Shown: positions 53,576 through 60,708 of the stretch, piece after piece | How positions within the stretch are numbered: the first letter of the stretch is position 1 | How the letters are laid out: each line of letters starts with the position of its first letter | From: JAEUHQ01 sp964538915 | GTDB taxonomy: Bacteria > Planctomycetota > UBA1135 > UBA2386 | DNA length: 64,000 nucleotides | Assembly (NCBI GenBank): GCA_964538915.1 | Contig: CAZIFB010000002.1 | Span: 1 to 64,000 of the forward strand | Direction of reading: 5' to 3' | The notes under the pieces: model-generated | Databases searched by the model: none | Told to the model about the DNA's origin: nothing | Seen by the model: the letters and a program-made list of their open reading frames with translations, nothing else | Program-made: the position numbers and the translations under genes

Positions 53576-54366
53576 GAGTGCTCGGCGCGCGGTCGGTGGG
53601 GTCGGCGCAGCGGCGACGGCAGGTAGGTGTACCAGGTCGCCGCGAGGGCGCGCAGCGCATCGTGCACGACGACGGGGCGTCGGGCCAGCGTGCGCCACAG
53701 TCGCTTCGCCATGGCGCGGTCGCCGTCCGTGTAACCGAGCAGCCAGCGCATCCGCTCGACGTCGGAGAAGTCGCGGCGTCGGCTCGGCGAGAACGCGGCG
53801 GCGAACACGTCGATCGTGGCGAGGCGACCGCCGTGCACGGAGCGCGGCGCAGGGATGCCGGCAGGCGTGTCGCAGACCGCGAGTTCGGCGGCTGCGGGGT
53901 CGCCGAGGACCAGCACGTTGCGCGGCATCGGCGTCGCCCACAGGAACCCGCCGTGGTGCAGCCGCGCCACGAGGCGCCCCATCGCCGACGCGAGGGCGGC
54001 GCGCGTGCCCCAGGCCGCGCCGGGCGAGAGCCCGGCGAGCACCTGCTTCAGCGTGCGCGCGTCGGGCAGGAAGCGCGTGACCAGGGTCGACTCGTCGACG
54101 AACCCGAAGCGGCGTCGTGCGGACCACGCGACTGCCGTCGTGCACTTCACTCCGGTCGCTTCGACGGCGCGCAGATTGTGGTACTCGCGTTCGGCGCGTG
54201 ACCGGCGCACGAACGTCTGCAGCCAGCGCGTGCCTCGGTTGCGATAGACCTTGCGAACGACGGCGTCCTCGCCCGCGCCCAGGCGCTCGACGATCGTCGC
54301 GGCTTCCGCCTTCAGCACCTGGTGGTGCTCGCGGGCGAGGCGATCGAAGTCGTCGGGGAGTTCCAC
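53572..54366 (-). CDS. WaaP-like kinase-fold protein, probable pseudokinase
   Basis: A 264-residue protein of the lipopolysaccharide-kinase (WaaP/Kdo kinase-like) fold. The N-lobe Lys is visible in VVRKVYRNRG and the C-lobe loop is LHHGGFLWATPMPRNVLV. In WaaP this loop reads H-R-D; here the catalytic Asp position is Thr 145 (W-A-T). The DFG-equivalent Asp is kept in AVCDTPAG. It probably lacks kinase activity, unless another residue substitutes. GTG 54366 is the likely start; its stop overlaps the methyltransferase start. Co-operonic genes suggest envelope glycan modification. Confidence 0.72.
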   Translation of the reverse strand: MELPDDFDRLAREHHQVLKAEAATIVERLGAGEDAVVRKVYRNRGTRWLQTFVRRSRAEREYHNLRAVEATGVKCTTAVAWSARRRFGFVDESTLVTRFLPDARTLKQVLAGLSPGAAWGTRAALASAMGRLVARLHHGGFLWATPMPRNVLVLGDPAAAELAVCDTPAGIPAPRSVHGGRLATIDVFAAAFSPSRRRDFSDVERMRWLLGYTDGDRAMAKRLWRTLARRPVVVHDALRALAATWYTYLPSPLRRPHRPRAEHS

Positions 54367-54371
54367 GCGTG

Positions 54372-55190
54372 TCAGCGGCGGCGGAGTTCGCGTTCGAGAC
54401 GTACCACGAAGTCGTGCGCCGGCCATGGCGGATCCGGCGTCATCGTGACGAGGTTGGTGAACATCAGCGGATGCTCGACCTTCGGCATCGGAAGATCGAG
54501 CCACTGCCGGATGCTGCGCACGGCCAGCACTTCGAGCGGGTAGAGCTGACATGGCGGGTCGTCGAACGTGGCTCCGCGGCCGCGCACGCTCTCGAGGTGC
54601 AGATCCAGCGTGGTCGCGAGCCGCTGCGCGAACAGCCGTTCGTCGCCGGTCCAGTGCAGGAGCGCGTCGTGGTAGGGCCCGACGCGGTGGGTCACCACCG
54701 GCCGTTCGCCGGCGCGCAGCGCGAGCAGTTCGCGCGTGAACGCGGCGAGGTGCGTGTCTTCGCCGAACGCGCCGTCCGGCTGGTTGCGCATGCGCTCGTA
54801 CAACGGTTCGGCGCCCGGGTCGTCGAGAGCGAGGCCGAGCAGGACGGTCAGCGTGCCTTGCAACTGGGAGAACGGCAGCGGCCCGGCGCCGCGGCGATTG
54901 GTTGGCTGCTGGCGCGCCCGCAAGAGGAGCGAGCAGCGGCGCAGCGCCTGGCCCTGACGCGCTTCGTCGAAGCCGCGGCCGTCGCCGCCGAGAACGCGGA
55001 CGAAACCGTTGCCGAGGTGCCACGTCCCGAGCATCCACGCTGCGACCTGCACCTGCGTTTCGCGGCCGGGAGCGTCGAGGGAGGCGTGCAGCACCGCTTC
55101 CTGCTCCTCGCGGAGGAATTTGCGATTGCCGTCGCGTTCCGCCCACTCGGTGAGGTTGCGTCGCAGGCTGGTGATCGCGGCGAGGGACAT
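54372..55190 (-). CDS. hypothetical protein
   Basis: I do not recognise this 272-residue soluble, largely helical protein. It has no signal peptide or membrane segment. Stretches such as AAWMLGTWHLGNGFVRVLGGDG and PCQLYPLEVLAVRSIRQWLDLPMPKVEHPLM are distinctive. It leads the four-gene leftward operon (5 bases before the WaaP-like start), so it is probably part of the same pathway. It is divergent from the membrane protein at 55247 with 56 bases between the starts. Confidence 0.65.
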   Translation of the reverse strand: MSLAAITSLRRNLTEWAERDGNRKFLREEQEAVLHASLDAPGRETQVQVAAWMLGTWHLGNGFVRVLGGDGRGFDEARQGQALRRCSLLLRARQQPTNRRGAGPLPFSQLQGTLTVLLGLALDDPGAEPLYERMRNQPDGAFGEDTHLAAFTRELLALRAGERPVVTHRVGPYHDALLHWTGDERLFAQRLATTLDLHLESVRGRGATFDDPPCQLYPLEVLAVRSIRQWLDLPMPKVEHPLMFTNLVTMTPDPPWPAHDFVVRLERELRRR

Positions 55191-55246
55191 GGGCGGAGCA
55201 GGCTACCGTTTCCGCGCGCGGGCCGCGAAACGTAGACTGCGGCGCC

Positions 55247-56062
55247 GTGGACCTGCTGCACTGGATCCTGTTCGGCGTCCTGCCGGCTCTCGCGTCGGTG
55301 CTGTTGTTCGTCGGGCTCGGCGGAGCCCGCATGCTCGCGCCTGCCATCGCAGTCGCGATGTGCGTCCCGTTCGGCATGTCGGAAGGATGGCCGGACTGGC
55401 CGTGGGATCTGTCGATCACGCGCAGCAACCCGGTCGCGTGGTTCTGGTGGGCACTCGCGTTCGCGGGGGTCGTCGGCGCCGCGTACGACACCAAGGCACT
55501 GCCGCGGCCGGTGCTCGGCTGCTTCGAGGTCGCACTCGTGCTGCTCGTCCCGTGGGTGTTGTCCGGTGCCCTGCGCGCGCGCTGGTCGTTCGAGTGGTGC
55601 GTCGTGATGCTCGGTCTTGCGTGGGCCGTTCTCGTCGCGATCTGGTGGGGGCTCCGCACTGCGTCCCGCCTGCAGCCCGGCATGGCAGTGCCGCTCGCGG
55701 GGACGATCGTGTTCGTCGCGGATGCGATCCTGCTGCACGCGCGCGGCGACATCGTCGGCTGGCGCCTCGCCGGCGTTGCCGCGGTCGCGGCCGGCGTGTC
55801 GGTCGCCACGACGCTGTGGCGACGGCCGTTCGTGTGCGGCACGGGGGCCTCGCTCTGCATCACGATCGCGCACGCGGGTGTGCTGTGGTTCCGCCGGAGC
55901 GAAGGCGAACTCACGCGGCTTCCGTTCGTGCTCGCTCTCTTCGCTCCGCTGGGAATGTGGATCGCCGCCGCGAAAGCGTTCGCGGACGGGCGTACGACCG
56001 GCATGCTCGTCGGGGTGCTCGCGACGGCCGGGCTCGCGGGATCGGCGATCGCCTTCGGGTGA
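55247..56062 (+). CDS. polytopic membrane protein of unknown function
   Basis: A 271-residue membrane protein with about eight or nine hydrophobic segments evenly spaced and very short loops, rich in Trp, Val and Ala. It starts with GTG. No transporter or enzyme motif is visible. The nearest genes are the divergent envelope operon on the left and a secreted-protein pair on the right. Function is not assigned. Confidence 0.7.
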   Translation: MDLLHWILFGVLPALASVLLFVGLGGARMLAPAIAVAMCVPFGMSEGWPDWPWDLSITRSNPVAWFWWALAFAGVVGAAYDTKALPRPVLGCFEVALVLLVPWVLSGALRARWSFEWCVVMLGLAWAVLVAIWWGLRTASRLQPGMAVPLAGTIVFVADAILLHARGDIVGWRLAGVAAVAAGVSVATTLWRRPFVCGTGASLCITIAHAGVLWFRRSEGELTRLPFVLALFAPLGMWIAAAKAFADGRTTGMLVGVLATAGLAGSAIAFG

Positions 56063-56199
56063 CCCCGGCCACGGCGCGATGCGACCGATCGATCGTGAAC
56101 GGGTGAATCGCCGCGCGACCCGGTGAGAATCGCCACCACGGCGAGAGCGGCTGGGGGTAACGTGCCCCGCTCGTCCCCCTCGCAGCATGGAGGTTTCGC

Positions 56200-56769
56200 G
56201 TGAGCAGTTCGTACGTTTCTCGGCATGGCGCCGGTGCCCTGGCCGCGCTGGCCGCCCTGATCGCAGTGTTGGTCACCGTCCCGCGCGACACTGCGTCGAC
56301 GCAAGGTCCGCGCGCAGTCGTGCAGAATCCGGTCGACGTGCCGCGTTCCATCGGTGACGTGCCGTTGCCCGTGCCCGAGTCGCGCGTAGTCGTCCTGCAG
56401 AGCACGCCCGAAGAACTGCTCGCGTCGGTGATCGCGGCTCGCGGCCGCGGGGACCTCGCGGCGCTCGCGCGTTGCTCGTCGACCTCGGTCGATCGTGATG
56501 CGCTGGACCAGCTGGACACCGCGCGCGCGGAACGCGACTTCGTCGACGGCGACGAGATCTGGAAACGGATCGAGGCCGCGACGACGGCGCGCACGCTGCG
56601 AATCGAACAGGCGAAGCAGGCGGCCAAGGCGAAGGGCGATCCGATCGAAGGGACCGGCTCGTTCGTCGTTCCGTCGGCTGGCCGCGCCTCGGCGAGCGCA
56701 GGTATCGCCGAACTGCAGATCCCGATCGTCTGCATCCGTGGCGCCTGGTTCGTGAGGGTCTCGCCGTGA
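56200..56769 (+). CDS. secreted or membrane-anchored hypothetical protein
   Basis: A 189-residue protein with an N-terminal hydrophobic segment (about 10-27), an Ala/Arg-rich helical middle (LAALARCSSTSVDRDALDQLDTARAERDFVDGD) and a C-terminal strand-rich part ending in IAELQIPIVCIRGAWFVRV. The start is GTG with a GGAGG-type ribosome site upstream. The last codons overlap the GTG start of the next gene (GTGA), so the two are coupled and may act together outside the membrane. I recognise no family. Confidence 0.65.
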   Translation: MSSSYVSRHGAGALAALAALIAVLVTVPRDTASTQGPRAVVQNPVDVPRSIGDVPLPVPESRVVVLQSTPEELLASVIAARGRGDLAALARCSSTSVDRDALDQLDTARAERDFVDGDEIWKRIEAATTARTLRIEQAKQAAKAKGDPIEGTGSFVVPSAGRASASAGIAELQIPIVCIRGAWFVRVSP

Positions 56770-59597
56770 AGCTCGCTGCCGCACTCCGTCTCCTTCCCGC
56801 CCTGGTGCTCACGTTCGCGCTGCCTGCCGGCGGCGCCGGCGGCAGCGGCGCCGAGGGTCCTGCCCCCGTCGCGTCGTACGCACTGCAGTTCTCGGCGCAG
56901 CCGACCTCGGTCGTCGCCCCGACGCCGTTCGCCGTGACGATCACCGTCATCAACACGATGACCGGCCTGCCCGAGGCTCCGAGTCCGACGTTCACGATCA
57001 CCCTCGGCGCGCAGGGTCTCGGCGGTGTGCTCCAAGGCACCACGAGCCTGCTCGCCAGCGCGGCGACGACGACGTTCACCGGGCTGTCCTACACCGGGCT
57101 CGGCACGACGTCGCTGACCGCGGACGCACCGGGCGTGACCGGCGGGGTGAGCTCGCCGATCGTGTTCGACCAGCCGTTCCCCGAGGTGGGCTACTCCGTG
57201 TCGGAGTTCGTGAACGGCCAGTTCGCGCTGCCCGTCACGTTCAAGTCGATGCTGAACCCGACGCAGACGGTGGCCGTCACCAATCTGCGCCTCACGGTGC
57301 ACAAGCGCGCGGGCAGCGGGCGACTGAAGTCGCAGGCCTTCTACACCGCGAACGGCACGTCGACCATCTTGTCGAAGATCTCGTACGACGCCTGGGACAC
57401 GCCGACGATCGAGGTGGCGACGCCGTACTCGAGTTCGCGCGGAGACATCCCGATGGCGGTGAACCTGACCACGGGCGGACCGACGCTCTTCGTGCTGCCG
57501 TCGACCGCGCAGAACGTCACGGTGTTCGTCCGTGACGGACTCGACAAGCCGTTCCCGGTCAGCGACACGTTCTCGTGGGTCGTGCTGAACGGGGCGACGG
57601 TGGTGGGGTCGGGCGCGGTCGGCGTCACGAACGCCTCGTCCTTCACGGTTCCGTTCCCGTCGCTCGCGGCGGGGTCCTACACGTTCGTCGTGACGCCCGC
57701 GGTCGGACTCGCCCTGCTCGGCATCCCGGTCGCGATGCTGACCGACTACCCGGGTCCGGTCGTCACGCTGCGCCCGGCGCGGGTCGGTTCGCCCTACGTC
57801 GAGACAGCGACCGGCATCGTCACCGGCACTCCGACCTCCTACGCGCTCGGGAGCGGGACCTTGCCCGCGGGCCTGTCGCTCGACCCCGTCACCGGCGCCA
57901 TCACCGGCACGCCGACCACGGCGGGCACGAGCCGCTGCGTGATCGTGGGCACGGCCGCCGGAGTCAACCGGCCGATGCGCGCCACGCTGTCGGTCTTCTC
58001 CTCGGGCGACACCGAGTTCGTCGCCGGCCAGAACTTCGGGTTCACGGGTGCCACGCCGCCCTACACGCTGACCACGGTCGACTCGTCGGTGACGCCGACG
58101 AGCACGTTCGACAACGGCAATCCGACGTTCCAGATGCGTGCGCTCTATCCCACGCAGATCGCGACGATCACGACCCCGATGCCGTTGCTCGTGCTGCAAC
58201 ACGGCCGCGGGTTCGACCACACCGAGTACAACGACGTGCTCGGGCGCGTCGCGCGGTGGGGCTTCGTGTGCGTCAGCGCCGGTGACTTCTATTCGTTCTT
58301 CGGCCTCAACGAGCCCGGCTACGCGGGGACGCAGCCCTACGAGACGCCGACCCAGTTCGCCGAAGGCGGCATGGAGTCCGCATCGGGCATCCAGGAGCGG
58401 CTCATCCGCCGGATGATCATCCGCAACCGCACCGTCGGTGACACGTTCTTCGGCAAGATCGACGAGTCGCGCATCTTCGTCGCCGGTCACTCGCGCGGCG
58501 GCGGCACCGTCCACGCCGGGCAGTCGCGCGGCTTCAACTTCAAGCTGCTCGCGAGTGCGCCGCAGATCCCGGTGACCGAGACCACCGGTATCGCCGGCTA
58601 CATCGGCCTGATGCCGTTCGACCTCTGGTACTTCACCGCGTGCCAGCCGCCTTCGGTGCCGGCGGTGCCGGGCGGCATCGGCGCGACGCCGTACAACATC
58701 CCGCGCAATCTGCGGCGCATCCCGGGCCTGATCTTCGCCAGCGAACTCGACGGCGACCTGATCTACCCGATCTGCGACCAGATGATCGAACGCCGCTCGA
58801 CGGCGACCTGCTTCCTCACGATCTGGGGCGGCAACCACAACAACACGGGCGACGCGCACCCGTTCTCCGACGCGACCACGACGATCACGGCGGTGCAGCA
58901 GCGCAACATCCTCGTCCAGTGGATGACGGCGTTCCTGCTGCGCTTCGGCTACGACCGGCTCGACCTCGAAGGCCACCTGTTCGGCAGCGAGCACGCGCAG
59001 TCGTCGCAGGTCGGGCGCGTTGCGTATCGCGACATCAGCGCTCCCTTGATGGTGCTCGACGCCCAGAACGGCAACGTCGCGCAGAACACGCTCTCGCTGC
59101 CGAACGTCGCCAGCGCCGGGATCACCGCGGCGCTCGTCGACCCGTACCCGCTGCTCGGGGCGTTCGGCAACGCAACGGCTCGTTCGGTGCGGCTCGTCTT
59201 CACGACGACCGGCGCCGGCAAGACGTTCCGCACGACGGTGAGTTCGACCGGGCTCGACGTGCAGGCCAAGAAGCGCCTCGTGTTCGAGATCCGGCAGTCG
59301 GGCACGACGGGGTTCAACTGGATCTCGATCGACGCGCGCCTCACGGACATCAACGGCGGCACCGCGCTCGTCAACGTCTACAACCACGTGCCGAACCCCG
59401 ACACCTCGGCGTTCCTGCCGATCTACCCGATCGCGGGCCACTCCACCAATCGGCCGCTGAACCGCTTCCTCCAGGTCGAGGTGCCGCTGGCGTCGTTCGC
59501 CGGCGTCGATCTCTCGCAGCTCGCGAGCATCACGTTCGAGTTCAACAACGCGAACACGACCTCGAACATCCTGCTCGACGACGTCCGCATCGAGTGA
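56766..59597 (+). CDS. secreted multidomain protein with alpha/beta hydrolase domain
   Basis: A 943-residue exported protein. Signal peptide about 1-22; an Ig-like domain (about 35-130); a second beta domain (to about 325); a putative Ig/He_PIG-type domain (LPAGLSLDPVTGAITGTPTT, near 367-386); an alpha/beta hydrolase domain (about 455-720) with PMPLLVLQHGRGFD at the oxyanion region, nucleophile elbow GHSRGGG near 577 and NHNNTGDAHPF carrying a His; and a C-terminal carbohydrate-binding-like beta domain (about 800-943) ending NILLDDVRIE. It most resembles chlorophyllase/cutinase-like hydrolases. A polymer-degrading role is likely; the substrate is unknown. Confidence 0.8.
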   Translation: MKLAAALRLLPALVLTFALPAGGAGGSGAEGPAPVASYALQFSAQPTSVVAPTPFAVTITVINTMTGLPEAPSPTFTITLGAQGLGGVLQGTTSLLASAATTTFTGLSYTGLGTTSLTADAPGVTGGVSSPIVFDQPFPEVGYSVSEFVNGQFALPVTFKSMLNPTQTVAVTNLRLTVHKRAGSGRLKSQAFYTANGTSTILSKISYDAWDTPTIEVATPYSSSRGDIPMAVNLTTGGPTLFVLPSTAQNVTVFVRDGLDKPFPVSDTFSWVVLNGATVVGSGAVGVTNASSFTVPFPSLAAGSYTFVVTPAVGLALLGIPVAMLTDYPGPVVTLRPARVGSPYVETATGIVTGTPTSYALGSGTLPAGLSLDPVTGAITGTPTTAGTSRCVIVGTAAGVNRPMRATLSVFSSGDTEFVAGQNFGFTGATPPYTLTTVDSSVTPTSTFDNGNPTFQMRALYPTQIATITTPMPLLVLQHGRGFDHTEYNDVLGRVARWGFVCVSAGDFYSFFGLNEPGYAGTQPYETPTQFAEGGMESASGIQERLIRRMIIRNRTVGDTFFGKIDESRIFVAGHSRGGGTVHAGQSRGFNFKLLASAPQIPVTETTGIAGYIGLMPFDLWYFTACQPPSVPAVPGGIGATPYNIPRNLRRIPGLIFASELDGDLIYPICDQMIERRSTATCFLTIWGGNHNNTGDAHPFSDATTTITAVQQRNILVQWMTAFLLRFGYDRLDLEGHLFGSEHAQSSQVGRVAYRDISAPLMVLDAQNGNVAQNTLSLPNVASAGITAALVDPYPLLGAFGNATARSVRLVFTTTGAGKTFRTTVSSTGLDVQAKKRLVFEIRQSGTTGFNWISIDARLTDINGGTALVNVYNHVPNPDTSAFLPIYPIAGHSTNRPLNRFLQVEVPLASFAGVDLSQLASITFEFNNANTTSNILLDDVRIE

Positions 59598-59630
59598 TGG
59601 CTCGGATGGCGTCCGGGGCAGGAGGTGACG

Positions 59631-59942
59631 GTGGGTGACCTCCTGCCCTGGGTGCGGCGCGTCTCGTTGATCGAGGCCGTGTCGCTGCTAGTGCTGTCCG
59701 TGACGTCGTACGGCAAGCACTTCCTGGGCTGGCCGGTCGTCACGTTCGTGCGCGTCTGCGGCATGGTGCACGGCGCCTTGTTCCTGGTGCTCGTCTGGCT
59801 GCTCGTCCGCGCGTGCGTCGACGGTCGCTGGCCGGTGCGCCGCGCGCTGCTCGTGTTCGTCGCATCCCTGGTCCCGGTCTGGCCGTTCTTCCTCGATCGC
59901 CGCATTCGGGAATGGACGCGGCCGGGGGCGCAGACCGGCTGA
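59631..59942 (+). CDS. DUF3817-like small membrane protein
   Basis: A 103-residue membrane protein with three hydrophobic segments. VSLIEAVSLLVL near the start, GMVHGALF in the middle and PFFLDRRI near the end match the DUF3817 (YdzA-like) family, whose function is unknown. GTG 59631 is preferred over GTG 59625 because AGGAGG then lies 6 bases upstream. It sits between the secreted hydrolase and the sigma factor gene, in the same direction. Confidence 0.82.
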   Translation: MGDLLPWVRRVSLIEAVSLLVLSVTSYGKHFLGWPVVTFVRVCGMVHGALFLVLVWLLVRACVDGRWPVRRALLVFVASLVPVWPFFLDRRIREWTRPGAQTG

Positions 59943-59978
59943 CGACGGGGCGGGCCGCGCGGCTATGCTCCGCGCCCG

Positions 59979-60641
59979 ATGTCGGACGCCCGGACGGTGG
60001 AACTCGTGCGGCTCGCCAAGGCCGGGGACCGCGAAGCGCTCGAGGCCGTGCTCGGTCGCTACTACGACCGGGTGCAGCGCGCCGTCCGCATCCGCATGGG
60101 AGCGCGAGTGCGTTCGTGGACCGACTCGGTCGACATCATGACGCGGACGTTCATGAAGGCGCTCGAGAAGTTCGACACCTTCGAGATGCGCAACGACTCG
60201 TCGTTGCTGCGATGGCTCGTCACGATCGCGGAGGGAATGATCCGCGACGCCGCCGACGAACGGAACGCCAAGAAGCGCGACCCCGACCGCGAGAGTCCGA
60301 TCGAACGCACGTCGGCCGCCGGCACGACGGTCCACGTGCCCCTCGCGGATCCTGCCACGACCATCACGTCGCAGATGGGCCGCAGCGAGGACCGCGAACT
60401 CGTCGACCGCGCGATCGAAGCACTCGATCCGGGCGATCGCGAACTGCTCGTCGAGCACTACTACATGGACGCCTCGTTCGAAGAGATCGCGGAGCGGGCC
60501 GGCCTGCTGGACCGCGACGCGGACGTCGCCAGACGACAGCAAGCCGCCGATGCGGTGCGCAAGCGAGCTGCCGCTGCACGGGCGCGGCTGGCGATCCAGC
60601 TGCAGCGGCTGCGCGGCCGCAGCGGAGGAGCCGGCGCCTGA
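59979..60641 (+). CDS. ECF sigma factor next to Ser/Thr kinase
   Basis: A 220-residue ECF sigma factor. Region 2 is at about 8-85 (VELVRLAKAGDREALEAVLGRYYDRV, SVDIMTRTFMKALEKF, WLVTIAEGMIRDAADE) and region 4 at about 138-215 (LDPGDRELLVEHYYMDASFEEIAER). It resembles the ECF groups of planctomycetes that lie next to Ser/Thr kinase genes, as here; kinase phosphorylation of the sigma factor is the presumed control. No anti-sigma gene is adjacent. The kinase-caspase gene follows 67 bases downstream. Confidence 0.88.
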   Translation: MSDARTVELVRLAKAGDREALEAVLGRYYDRVQRAVRIRMGARVRSWTDSVDIMTRTFMKALEKFDTFEMRNDSSLLRWLVTIAEGMIRDAADERNAKKRDPDRESPIERTSAAGTTVHVPLADPATTITSQMGRSEDRELVDRAIEALDPGDRELLVEHYYMDASFEEIAERAGLLDRDADVARRQQAADAVRKRAAAARARLAIQLQRLRGRSGGAGA

Positions 60642-60708
60642 TGGGCCGGTTCCGACTGCTTTCCGTCCTCCCCTCTCCTCCCATGTTGCCGATTTCACCG
60701 AGCAAGTC

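Noticed and set aside
55911..59441. A 1176-codon open frame antisense to the secreted hydrolase
   Set aside because: The composition is that of a shadow frame (Arg, His, Asp, Val runs), and the sense strand has clear domains and a signal peptide.
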